A stretch of 64,000 nt of DNA. Source: Saccharospirillum mangrovi (GTDB taxonomy: Bacteria > Pseudomonadota > Gammaproteobacteria > Pseudomonadales > Natronospirillaceae). Of the stretch, positions 31,656-39,701 are shown piece by piece. The DNA lies in NCBI RefSeq assembly GCF_003367315.1, contig NZ_CP031415.1, positions 3,036,001 to 3,100,000 on the forward strand, read 5' to 3'. The notes under the pieces are model-generated. The model saw nothing but the letters and a program-made list of their open reading frames with translations, had not been told where the DNA came from and made no database searches. Numbering within the stretch: position 1 is the first letter of the stretch; the number at the start of each line of letters is the position of its first letter. A program made the position numbers and the translations under genes.

Positions 31656-31684
31656 TTAATTGGGACTGGCCTTACTATTTCAAG
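31656..31684 (-). promoter_or_regulatory. Sigma-32-like promoter of grpE-dnaK-dnaJ
   Basis: On the minus strand CTTGAAA (31684-31678), a perfect RpoH -35 element, is followed 13 bp later by CCCAATTA (31664-31657), close to the CCCCATnT -10 element. It lies about 110 bp before the grpE start. Confidence 0.7.
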
Positions 31685-31730
31685 GGAATAAAACCACCGA
31701 TACGCAAGCCGCTTGAATCATGCCAAATAA

Positions 31731-31750
31731 TACTGTACATATAGCCAGTA
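31731..31750 (+). promoter_or_regulatory. LexA (SOS) box of recN
   Basis: TACTGTACATATAGCCAGTA matches the gammaproteobacterial LexA palindrome (CTGT-N8-ACAG with flanking TA) with one mismatch in the inner half-site. It ends 24 bp before the recN start, a place typical for SOS control of recN. Confidence 0.8.
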
Positions 31751-31774
31751 TTCGTTGTGCTCAGGGAATATCCC

Positions 31775-33448
31775 ATGTTGCAGAATCTGGTTATTCGAAA
31801 CATCGCCATTGCCGACAACGTTGAAATTGAATGGCATAAAGGCATGACCTCCATTTCCGGCGAAACCGGCGCTGGTAAATCCATCCTGCTGAACGGCCTG
31901 TCTCTCGCGCTCGGCGAACGCGCCGATTCAGCCATCGTGCGCCACGGTGAAAAACGCGCCGAAGTGACCGCCAGCTTCCAGGTCAGCCGAATCCCCACCG
32001 CCCAAACCTGGCTCGCCGAGCGCGACCTGGACCAGGGCGACGACTGCATCTTGCGGCGCACTGTCTCCGCCGAAGGCCGCTCACGCGCCTACATCAATGG
32101 CCAGCCCGTTCCGCTCAGCGAACTCAAAGACCTGGGCGAATGCCTGATCGACATCCACAGCCAACACGCGCACCAATCACTGCTGCGCGTCGACACCCAT
32201 CTGCGTTTGCTCGACGAATACGCCGGCCAGGAAACACTGCGCCAGACCGTGCGCGAGGCCTGGCTGCAATGGCAAGGCCGTGCGCGCAAATACCGCCAGT
32301 TGAAAGACAACGCCGACGAAAACGCCGCCCGTCGCCAACTGCTGGAATATCAAGTCGATGAATTGCAGCAACTCGCGTTGCAAGTTGACGAAGTAGATGC
32401 ACTTGAGCAGGAATTCCGCCGCTACAGCCAAACCGAGACACTGGTCAGCGAAAGCTATGCCGCCCGGCAACTGCTGGAAAACGAAGACGATAGCGACGCC
32501 CTCACCGCCTTGAAGCAGGCGCTGCAACGGCTCAGCAGCCTGCAAGACGGACATCCGCGACTGAATAACGCCATCAGCTTATTGGAAAGCGCCTTGATTC
32601 AGGCGCAGGAAGCGAGTGGCGATCTGGACAGCTACCTGGAAAGTTTTGAAGTCGACGAAGCACGGGTGCAGGAAGTGGAAGAACGCCTCGACCGCATCCA
32701 CAGCCTGGCGCGCAAACACCAAATTCGTTCAGAAGCACTGCCGGAACACAGCCAACTGCTGGCCGAGGAACTGCAAAGCCTGACGTCAGATGCCGAAAAT
32801 CTGGATGGCATGGCGGAAGAGGTTGAGCAACTGGAACATCGGTATCTCGATTTGGCTCATCAGCTAAGCAATGGACGCCGCCAGGCAGCAGCACGTTTCA
32901 GTGCGGAAGTGATGGACAAGCTGAACCAGCTCTCCATGCCTGGGGCTCGTTTTGAAGTGCTGTGCGAAGCACTCGACAAAGCCACAGCCGATGGCCTGGA
33001 CCGCATCGAATTCCAGGTCAGCATGAACCAGGGGCAACCGTTGCGACCGCTGGCGAAGGTTGCTTCCGGTGGTGAACTGTCGCGAATTTCCCTAGCGATC
33101 CAAGTGATCTGCGCGGAACATTCCACCATTCCGACCCTGGTGTTTGACGAAGTGGATGTCGGTATCAGCGGCGCGACAGCCGAAATTGTCGGTTTGATGT
33201 TGCGCGCCGTGGGTGAACGCGGCCAGGTGATTTGCGTTACCCACTTACCGCAAGTCGCCGCCCTCGGCCACCACCATTGCGTGGTGATTAAACAACAGGA
33301 AGCCGACCGCACCCGCACCGACATTCGCCCAATCCAAGACAGCCGACGCATCGATGAAATTGCCCGGATGCTGGGCGGTATCGACATCACGGCACAAACC
33401 CGGGCACACGCCGAAGAAATGCTGATGCGGCATCATCGGCAACATTGA
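31775..33448 (+). CDS. recN: DNA repair ATPase RecN
   Basis: A 557-residue SMC-like protein for double-strand break repair. Walker A is GETGAGKSILLNGL near the N-terminus, a coiled-coil arm spans roughly residues 150-370, and the C-terminal head carries the signature VASGGELSRISLAIQV and Walker B PTLVFDEVDVGISG. The ATG at 31775 follows CAGGGAAT and gives the usual N-terminus (LQNLVIRNIAIADNVEIEW). A LexA box lies just upstream. It is divergent from grpE and convergent with fur. Confidence 0.97.
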   Translation: MLQNLVIRNIAIADNVEIEWHKGMTSISGETGAGKSILLNGLSLALGERADSAIVRHGEKRAEVTASFQVSRIPTAQTWLAERDLDQGDDCILRRTVSAEGRSRAYINGQPVPLSELKDLGECLIDIHSQHAHQSLLRVDTHLRLLDEYAGQETLRQTVREAWLQWQGRARKYRQLKDNADENAARRQLLEYQVDELQQLALQVDEVDALEQEFRRYSQTETLVSESYAARQLLENEDDSDALTALKQALQRLSSLQDGHPRLNNAISLLESALIQAQEASGDLDSYLESFEVDEARVQEVEERLDRIHSLARKHQIRSEALPEHSQLLAEELQSLTSDAENLDGMAEEVEQLEHRYLDLAHQLSNGRRQAAARFSAEVMDKLNQLSMPGARFEVLCEALDKATADGLDRIEFQVSMNQGQPLRPLAKVASGGELSRISLAIQVICAEHSTIPTLVFDEVDVGISGATAEIVGLMLRAVGERGQVICVTHLPQVAALGHHHCVVIKQQEADRTRTDIRPIQDSRRIDEIARMLGGIDITAQTRAHAEEMLMRHHRQH

Positions 33449-33534
33449 TTAATCAGCAACGTTAATGACGCCTAAGAAAGTTAATTAACAGCAAGAACGT
33501 CAGTTACGGGAAAGGAAGAAAGGAAGCTACGACA

Positions 33535-33571
33535 CCTTGGTCTGCCGAGTGTCGATTCAGGCAGACCAAGG
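33535..33571. terminator. Inverted repeat between convergent recN and fur
   Basis: A perfect 12-bp stem (CCTTGGTCTGCC / GGCAGACCAAGG) with a 13-base loop, 23 bp from the fur stop. It lacks a T-run on either side, so its role as a terminator for both genes is inferred from position. Confidence 0.5.
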
Positions 33572-33593
33572 TTGGGCATATATAGGAAGGGCG

Positions 33594-34001
33594 TTATTTC
33601 TTGGGACGGACGTAGAGCACCAGGCTGTGATCTACCAAGTCAAAACCATGCTCTTTGGCAATGGCACGCTGACGTTCTTCAATGACGGGATCGACGAACT
33701 CAACCACTTCGCCATTCTCAATATTTACCATGTGATCGTGATGCTCTTCGCTGGCCAGTTCATACACCGAATGCGTGCCGTCGAAGTTGTGTTTCATCAC
33801 CAAACCAGCCGATTCAAACTGAGTCAGCACCCGGTAAACCGTCGCCAGACCCACATCTTCACCGCCATCCTGCAACGCCTTATAGACTTCTTCTGCACTG
33901 AGATGGCCGTCCGGATTGCCTTCGAACATCTGAAGAATTTTCAATCGGGGCAAAGTCACCTTCAAACCCGCTTTTTTGAGCTCCTGATTTTGTGTTGTCA
34001 C
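33594..34001 (-). CDS. fur: Ferric uptake regulator Fur
   Basis: A 135-residue iron-responsive repressor. The winged helix is at residues about 10-85 (KVTLPRLKILQMF, then GLATVYRVLTQFESAGLV), and the metal-binding region holds EEHHDHMVN and the dimer domain DPVIEERQRAIAKEHGF. The protein contains no cysteine at all: the segment that is CxxC-bearing in E. coli Fur reads NIENGEVVEF, and the C-terminal cysteine-rich tail is absent, as in the Pseudomonas type which keeps one Cys. It is divergent from bamE, the fur-omlA order known in pseudomonads. Confidence 0.96.
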   Translation of the reverse strand: MTTQNQELKKAGLKVTLPRLKILQMFEGNPDGHLSAEEVYKALQDGGEDVGLATVYRVLTQFESAGLVMKHNFDGTHSVYELASEEHHDHMVNIENGEVVEFVDPVIEERQRAIAKEHGFDLVDHSLVLYVRPKK

Positions 34002-34076
34002 TTATCGTCTCCTTGGGTCGGTGTTACACTGCGCCGCGCCCCGCGGGGCCATTATTCTGTCGAGGATGATAACGAT

Positions 34077-34382
34077 TTGAACTTGAAAAGAACAAAGTTA
34101 ATTGCAATGGCGCTTATAGTCTCCAGCCTGGCCGCCTGCAGTTTCTTTCAGCCCTATCAGCCCGAATTAAAACAGGGCAACTACATTCGTCCGGAACAGC
34201 TGCAACAACTGGAAACGGGTATGACACCGGACCAGGTTCAGTTCCTGTTGGGCACACCGATGCTGACCGGAGAACTGCCAGAACAACGCTGGGTATATCC
34301 GATTCAGCAAGACGGCGAACAATTTGAACACTTGGAAGTCGAGTTTGAAGGCGGTCGGGTCGCGCGCATTAATCGCAGCTGA
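34077..34382 (+). CDS. bamE: Outer-membrane assembly lipoprotein BamE (SmpA/OmlA)
   Basis: A 101-residue lipoprotein of the BAM complex. The signal peptide ends in the lipobox SLAAC, and the mature part has the family pattern QGNYIRPEQLQQLETGMTPDQVQFLLGTPML followed by WVYPIQQDGE, typical of the SmpA/OmlA fold. The start is read as TTG at 34077, downstream of GAGGA; the first in-frame ATG (34107) would leave too short and uncharged a signal peptide. It is divergent from fur and convergent with rnfH. Confidence 0.9.
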   Translation: MNLKRTKLIAMALIVSSLAACSFFQPYQPELKQGNYIRPEQLQQLETGMTPDQVQFLLGTPMLTGELPEQRWVYPIQQDGEQFEHLEVEFEGGRVARINRS

Positions 34383-34393
34383 CACACGCGGAT

Positions 34394-34702
34394 TTAATTC
34401 GATTCGCGGGCCTTGGCAGCACGATTGAGCCGGGCCTGCTTGGGGTCGATCAACAACGGTCGGTACACCTCAACCCGATCACCCGCCTGCAAGACCGTCG
34501 ATTCCGGCTGCGACAGTTTGCGACCAAAAATGCCCAGCGGCGCACCAGCAAAATCGAACTCCGGAAAATCCTTCGCAATGGCACTGTGCCGGACCGCTTC
34601 TGCTGCTGTGGTACCTGACGGCACATCCAGCGTCACAATCTGCTGTTTCTGCGGCGTCGCAAACGCCACTTCGACTTGAATCATCGCCGCTGGCTCAGCC
34701 AT
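34394..34702 (-). CDS. rnfH: RnfH family protein (UPF0125, ubiquitin-like fold)
   Basis: A 102-residue small protein of the RnfH family. The patterns VEVAFATPQKQQIVTLDVP, GIFGRKL and GDRVEVYRPLLIDPKQARLNRAAK are diagnostic. The function is unsettled; the family has a beta-grasp fold and sits beside ratA in many proteobacteria. The ATG at 34702 overlaps the ratA stop by eight bases; an ATG six codons later (34684) is also possible and would fit the family N-terminus equally well. Confidence 0.9.
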   Translation of the reverse strand: MAEPAAMIQVEVAFATPQKQQIVTLDVPSGTTAAEAVRHSAIAKDFPEFDFAGAPLGIFGRKLSQPESTVLQAGDRVEVYRPLLIDPKQARLNRAAKARESN

Positions 34703-35123
34703 ACAATTGGTCCGCCCGCTGCACAAAGGCATCCACCATTCGATCCGCCAATTGACGCATGATTGGCCCAAACGCCATCGCCAACAGACCATCGGTCTCA
34801 AACGCCATGTCCAGGGTGACTCGGCAACCATCGTCACCCAATGGCGTCAGCGTCCAGCAGCCGGACAAACTCTTCAACGGCCCTTCCACCAACGTCAGTT
34901 CGATGCGATGTGGTCGTTGCAACTGGTTGCGCGTCACCAAGGTTCGTTCGATGCCAGCCTTACGCACCACCAACCGCCCCACCATTTCTGTCTCCGACGA
35001 CTCAACCGCTTCGGCAGCCACAATGCCATCGAGAAACTCAGGATAGGCTTCCACATCGTTGATCAGGTTGTAGAAGGTTTCGGCGGAGTGCGACACCAGG
35101 GCGGTGCGATGGATTTCAGTCAT
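34695..35123 (-). CDS. ratA: RatA-type START-domain protein
   Basis: A 142-residue protein of the polyketide cyclase/START-like fold. The N-terminus TEIHRTALVSHSAETFYNLIND and the pattern VEAYPEFLDG are typical of RatA/Coq10-like proteins. E. coli RatA blocks 70S ribosome association; other members bind ubiquinone, so either role is possible. It is translationally overlapped with rnfH. In relatives smpB is usually divergent from ratA; here a transporter gene lies upstream instead, on the same strand, 39 bp away. Confidence 0.9.
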   Translation of the reverse strand: MTEIHRTALVSHSAETFYNLINDVEAYPEFLDGIVAAEAVESSETEMVGRLVVRKAGIERTLVTRNQLQRPHRIELTLVEGPLKSLSGCWTLTPLGDDGCRVTLDMAFETDGLLAMAFGPIMRQLADRMVDAFVQRADQLYG

Positions 35124-35162
35124 GACAACCTGTTTGGACAGAGCCCTTGCCAGGGCCACTCA

Positions 35163-36536
35163 CTAAAAGCGCGGATACACGGCTTGCTGGCGTAACCAAT
35201 CGAACAATCGCCACAACACCAGCAACAGAATGGCGACCCCCAATACCTGCGTGGGGCTGGCGCCACCAAAGCCAAGAGTGGCGCGGACGAATACTAACGC
35301 AACCGCAATAGGTATCAACACCTTGACCGCCAGACGCCAGGCCAGATAGCGGCCGCCCGTGCGTGGATTCACCTGCTTTAGCACCTGATTCGGCGACAAC
35401 CCCCAACCCACCCAAAGCGTGGTCAATAGCGCCATGGCCGGCGCCACCAACGAGAAGGCGAAACGACTGAACACTTCGGTGAGCGGCAGGCCGTACCAGG
35501 TCAATCTGGGTTCGACCCGAGCGGACAATTGCAGCAGCAACGCCAGCAACAGAGCCGCGAACAACGCCGCGATCAACCAACGTCGACTGCTGCGTCCGGT
35601 GTGCACCAATGAAAAATGCAGCAACAGCGGCAAACTGCCCAAAGCACCAACGACAGAACCCACCGCAACAAACGCAGCCCAGGTCGGCGACAAACCATCG
35701 CTCTGCGCCAATTGGGCGACCATGGCCTGCAACACCACACCTGCTTCCGAGCCGGACATATCGGTCACCGCCAGACCGGCGTGCAATGTCGCGACGATTA
35801 CCAGACCCAGACACAAATCGAACAACTGCGCCGCCAACACCCAACGCCCGGTCGGCAAACTTAGCGGCAATCGGCTGCCAATCAGATACCAGACCATAAA
35901 GCCGGCCATCGACGAGGTCAGCGCGTATTGCAACGCCTGAATGGTTTCGCTGACGCCAATCGGGTGCCAGTCCCATTCGCGCAGCAACACCACCACGTCC
36001 GGTATCTGGACCAACATCAACACCAGACACAGCGGCAACACCAGGGCGTAAACCAGCGCCGCGCCGGTCCAAGCGAAAATCGCCACCGCGCCCAGAAGCA
36101 CCACTTGCAACAGAATCAGCGCCACCAGGCGTTCGTTTTGCAGACCCAATTCGTACCAATAAAGCACGCGATCCAATCGGTCGAAACCCGCCAGCCGGCC
36201 GGTCAAACCGTCCCAGCCAACCGCCAACGTCCAACTGGCGTTATAGAGGTTAATCGCCAACACGCACAGCACCGCCGCCAGCAAACACACCAGCAAGGCA
36301 CGCGCCCAGGGCCGGCCACGCCGTTCCGTCGCCAATTCGACCGGCGACACCCCCTGGTAACGCCCCGCTACCAATTCGGCGTGCAACAACGGTAGGACAA
36401 TCACCAGTTTGAAAATGGCGTACAGCAGCAAAAAGCTGAGCTCGCCGGAACGAGCAGCGTGGGCGGGCAGCAACAGGAAATCGGACAAGCCAATCTGACT
36501 GCCAAACAGGATCAGCAAAATGAGCAATTGATTCAT
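35163..36536 (-). CDS. Sodium-dependent transporter, NSS-like (divergent)
   Basis: A 457-residue integral membrane protein with about 11-12 predicted helices. The first helices follow the layout of neurotransmitter:sodium symporters (GLSDFLLLPAHAARSGELSF, then LPLLHAELVAGRY, comparable to the G-x-FP...G..F...P.L..E...G pattern), but the match is weak and substrate residues cannot be assigned. It starts about 85 bp from the divergent sugar dehydrogenase gene and precedes ratA closely. A related but unclassified carrier is the alternative. Confidence 0.6.
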   Translation of the reverse strand: MNQLLILLILFGSQIGLSDFLLLPAHAARSGELSFLLLYAIFKLVIVLPLLHAELVAGRYQGVSPVELATERRGRPWARALLVCLLAAVLCVLAINLYNASWTLAVGWDGLTGRLAGFDRLDRVLYWYELGLQNERLVALILLQVVLLGAVAIFAWTGAALVYALVLPLCLVLMLVQIPDVVVLLREWDWHPIGVSETIQALQYALTSSMAGFMVWYLIGSRLPLSLPTGRWVLAAQLFDLCLGLVIVATLHAGLAVTDMSGSEAGVVLQAMVAQLAQSDGLSPTWAAFVAVGSVVGALGSLPLLLHFSLVHTGRSSRRWLIAALFAALLLALLLQLSARVEPRLTWYGLPLTEVFSRFAFSLVAPAMALLTTLWVGWGLSPNQVLKQVNPRTGGRYLAWRLAVKVLIPIAVALVFVRATLGFGGASPTQVLGVAILLLVLWRLFDWLRQQAVYPRF

Positions 36537-36620
36537 GGCGACAGTATAGTCGCCCGGCCTTGCGCATGGACAGTCAGCCAGCCACAGTGAAGCCGCATAA
36601 ATCGCCCCGGAGTGCTGACC

Positions 36621-37745
36621 ATGCCATCGCCCCGCCCGTTACTGTTGCTCGCGTTATTGAGCTGTGCATCCTGGGCATCCGCTGCGCTCTTGCTTGAAGG
36701 TCGCAGCGCCGGCCAATCCTTTGTTGTTGAACCAATCGCCAGCAATCTGGGCGTCCCCTGGGGTCTCGCCTTTATCGACGAAACGACGCTGATCGTCACC
36801 GACAGAAGCGGCCGGGCCTGGCGTTTGAATACCGACGATGGCACGCGCCAAACGCTGACCGGCCTGCCCGAGGTCTCCGCCCAAGGTCAGGGTGGTTTGC
36901 TGGATGTTGCCGTCAGCCCGGATTTCGCCCAAAACCGCTGGCTCTATTTCACCTACGCCAAGCCGAAAAGTGGACGCGCTGCCACAACCCTGGCCCGCGC
37001 CCGGCTCGACGGCAACCGACTGAACGACTGGCAGGATTTACTGGTCACCGAATCGATCACATCCACCCAGCGTCACTTTGGCAGCCGCATCGCGTTCGAT
37101 AACAACGGCCACGTTTTTTTCGGCATCGGTGATCGCGGCGAACGCCCCAACGGCCAAAACCGCCAAACGCACGCTGGCAGCATTCTGCGGCTGAATCTCG
37201 ATGGCACCGTTCCAGCCGACAATCACTTTATTGGCGACACCAATACGTTGGACGAAATCTGGAGTCTCGGGCACCGCAACCCGCAAGGGCTGACGTTTGA
37301 TCCGGCCACCGGCCGGTTGTGGGAAATCGAACACGGGCCGCGCGGTGGCGATGAAATCAACCGCATCGAAGCGGGCGCCAACTACGGTTGGCCGCTGGTG
37401 TCTCAGGGGCAGGAATATTGGAGACCGGTCGATGTGGGTGAGTCGTCACTGCCGGGCATGACCGCCGCCACCAAGGTCTACGTGCCGTCCATCGCACCGA
37501 GCAGCCTGGTGGTGTATCACGGCGATGCCTTCCCGGCCTGGCGCGGCAATTTATTCGCCGGCGCCCTGGTCTTGCAGCACCTGAATCGAGTCAGCCTGAA
37601 CGAGGCGGGCGAACCCATCGACGAAGAACGTTTACTGGGTGAATTGAACGAACGCATCCGCGCGTTAGCAATCAGCCCTGAGCGCGGCTGGTTGTATGTG
37701 AGTACCGACAGCGGCCGGCTGCTGCGCATCAAGCCCGCCGAATAG
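36621..37745 (+). CDS. PQQ-dependent aldose sugar dehydrogenase family protein (periplasmic)
   Basis: A 374-residue exported protein of the soluble glucose dehydrogenase (YliI/Asd) family, a six-bladed propeller that oxidises sugars with PQQ in the periplasm. A signal peptide ends near SWASA. Family motifs are GVPWGLAFID, QGGLLDVAVSPDFAQNRWLY, FGSRIAFDNNGHVFFGIGDR, EIWSLGHRNPQGLTFDP and EHGPRGGDEINRIEAGANYG; the His of HFGSR corresponds to the catalytic base. The ATG at 36621 follows GGAG by eight bases. No PQQ synthesis genes are in the window. Confidence 0.92.
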   Translation: MPSPRPLLLLALLSCASWASAALLLEGRSAGQSFVVEPIASNLGVPWGLAFIDETTLIVTDRSGRAWRLNTDDGTRQTLTGLPEVSAQGQGGLLDVAVSPDFAQNRWLYFTYAKPKSGRAATTLARARLDGNRLNDWQDLLVTESITSTQRHFGSRIAFDNNGHVFFGIGDRGERPNGQNRQTHAGSILRLNLDGTVPADNHFIGDTNTLDEIWSLGHRNPQGLTFDPATGRLWEIEHGPRGGDEINRIEAGANYGWPLVSQGQEYWRPVDVGESSLPGMTAATKVYVPSIAPSSLVVYHGDAFPAWRGNLFAGALVLQHLNRVSLNEAGEPIDEERLLGELNERIRALAISPERGWLYVSTDSGRLLRIKPAE

Positions 37746-37767
37746 ACGGTCTGGGCCTGGGTTTAAA

Positions 37768-38523
37768 TCAGAGCCGCAACCAGCCGTTGGCCACCATCGA
37801 CAGCCCGGTCAGCAGCAGCAACCCAAAAATCAGCCGACGAAACGCCGTTACCGACAGGCGGTTGCGTGCCCGATGTCCCAGGTTCAAACCCAGCAGCGCT
37901 GGCAGTAATACCAGCAACGAGAGCAGCGCGTCCGTTCCCGTCACCAAGCCTTGTCCGCCCAGGCCGATGGCCAGAATCACACCGCCGACCAGAAACGTCA
38001 GGCTGACGGAAAACACAAAGTCGTCTTTATGCAGCCCCGAAGCGATCAACGCCTGCAACGCCGGGAACCCGAAAAACGACGTCACACCACCCAAAGCGCC
38101 ACTGATCAGGCCACTGATACCCAGCGCCCACGGCTGCCACGATGGCGAAAACTGCATCGGCTTAGCCAACTGAGACGCCACCGACACCAACATCATGGCG
38201 CCCACCAACATCGACAACACCGGTGCACTCAGCCACGCCAGCAACTGCACCGACGCCGCCAACGCCACCGCCATGCCCAGCACCAAAGGCCAGATCCGAC
38301 GCACAACACCGCGGCGCGACCAATGCTGGGCAAGCTGCACCACGTTGGTGGCAAACACCGGCATCAGCGCCCAGCTCATTGCCTGCGGCACCGTCGCGCC
38401 CAGCAACAACGTCGACACCGGGATCGACACCATCGGCATACCGAAACCCGATAACCCCTTAATCGCGCCGGACAGCAAATACACCAACACCAGCACAACC
38501 ACCAAAACCGTCGTATCGCTCAT
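37768..38523 (-). CDS. TauE/SafE family sulfite/anion exporter-like permease
   Basis: A 251-residue membrane protein with seven to eight helices. The internal repeat of the DUF81/TauE family is seen in GLSGFGMPMVSIPVSTLLLG and ISGLISGALGGVTSFFGFPAL. Family members export or import sulfite, sulfoacetate or other organosulfur anions; the substrate here is unknown. It is convergent with the sugar dehydrogenase gene and divergent from the TAXI-TRAP genes. The ATG at 38523 is chosen over one three codons upstream for its fit to the family N-terminus. Confidence 0.85.
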   Translation of the reverse strand: MSDTTVLVVVLVLVYLLSGAIKGLSGFGMPMVSIPVSTLLLGATVPQAMSWALMPVFATNVVQLAQHWSRRGVVRRIWPLVLGMAVALAASVQLLAWLSAPVLSMLVGAMMLVSVASQLAKPMQFSPSWQPWALGISGLISGALGGVTSFFGFPALQALIASGLHKDDFVFSVSLTFLVGGVILAIGLGGQGLVTGTDALLSLLVLLPALLGLNLGHRARNRLSVTAFRRLIFGLLLLTGLSMVANGWLRL

Positions 38524-38585
38524 GGCACCCAACCGTTATGAAACGCCTTACCCTAATTCACGCAACAGCCAAACGATGACGTTAA

Positions 38586-38608
38586 CCAGCGAACGCAGTG
38601 TTCGCTGG
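38586..38608. other. Inverted repeat upstream of the TAXI-TRAP operon
   Basis: Perfect 9-bp arms CCAGCGAAC and GTTCGCTGG with a 5-base spacer, in the 246-bp region between the divergent TauE/SafE and TAXI genes. It may be an operator or an RNA hairpin; no regulator gene is adjacent. Confidence 0.4.
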
Positions 38609-38769
38609 CAATGCCAGCCTATTCAGGCTAAACAACCGATTGGGACTGCCTATTTGCAAGTAAGCCGCAACGGCGTTTGACTGAGCAACGCTTGCGCGAC
38701 GTCCGCAATACCGCACTCCCAAGCGAAGACTCGACCTAATAATAATGATACCGAGGAGTTCAGATTCTC

Positions 38770-39699
38770 ATGCGAATCCTGTCTGTTGTTCCAACCGTAT
38801 TGGCCGCTGCGGCCCTGTTATCTACGCCAGTGCACGCGGATGAACGTCTGTCCATCGGCACCGGTGGCACCGGCGGTCTGTTTTACGTCATCGGCGCCGG
38901 CATGGCCGACACCATCAACCAACACGTGCCCGACACCACCGCCCGCGCAGAAGTCACTGGCGCCTCCGTTGAAAACATCCGCCGCGTATCCGCCGGCCAG
39001 ATGCAATTCGGTCTGTCGTCATCGTCAACGCTGTATGAAGGCAAAAACGGCATGGGTCCGTTTAACGGCCAGACCATGGACGTCGCCGCTGTCGCCTACC
39101 TCTACCCGGCGGTTCTGCAAGTAGCGACCATCGATAAAACCGGCATCACCGACATCAGCGAACTGGCCGGCCATCGCGTCTCCATGGGCCCGCCGGGCAG
39201 CAACGCCGCTGTGCTGGCTCAGCGTCTGTTCGAAGCCTACGGCGTGTTTGACGGCATCCAGCCTCGGTTCCTGTCTTACAACGAAGGCGTCAGTGCCTTG
39301 GCAAACGGCCAGGTGGACGCCACCGTCGTGCTTGCCGGTGCACCAACCGCCGCGCTGATCGATCTCGACTCGCAACAAAACATGCGCCTGCTGGGTGTCG
39401 ATGCGGCCACTGTCGCCGACATGCTGAAGCAGTATCCGTTCTACCAACTGGAAGCGATTCCCGCCGGTACCTATGGCGACCAGACCAGCACCGTCATCAT
39501 GATCAACGACCCGGCGACCCTGTTCACCGCCGCCAGTGCCTCGGATGATCTGGTCTACCGCATCACCGCAGCGCTGTTCGATCACCTCGACCAACTCGGT
39601 GCCGTCCACCCGCAAGCGGCCGCCATATCGGCAGAGACCGCACCGCGCACGCCCATTGATCTGCATCCCGGTGCGGCCCGTTACTTCGACGAACACTGA
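38770..39699 (+). CDS. TRAP transporter solute-binding protein, TAXI family
   Basis: A 309-residue periplasmic binding protein. The signal peptide ends around TPVHA, and the mature start SIGTGGTGGLFYVIGAGMA is the TAXI hallmark, followed by ASVENIRRVSAGQMQFGLS. It delivers its ligand, in the family usually a C4-dicarboxylate or amino acid, to the fused permease that starts two bases after its stop codon. A GAGGAG sequence lies upstream of the ATG with a slightly long spacer. No regulator is linked. Confidence 0.95.
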   Translation: MRILSVVPTVLAAAALLSTPVHADERLSIGTGGTGGLFYVIGAGMADTINQHVPDTTARAEVTGASVENIRRVSAGQMQFGLSSSSTLYEGKNGMGPFNGQTMDVAAVAYLYPAVLQVATIDKTGITDISELAGHRVSMGPPGSNAAVLAQRLFEAYGVFDGIQPRFLSYNEGVSALANGQVDATVVLAGAPTAALIDLDSQQNMRLLGVDAATVADMLKQYPFYQLEAIPAGTYGDQTSTVIMINDPATLFTAASASDDLVYRITAALFDHLDQLGAVHPQAAAISAETAPRTPIDLHPGAARYFDEH

Positions 39700-39701
39700 T
39701 C

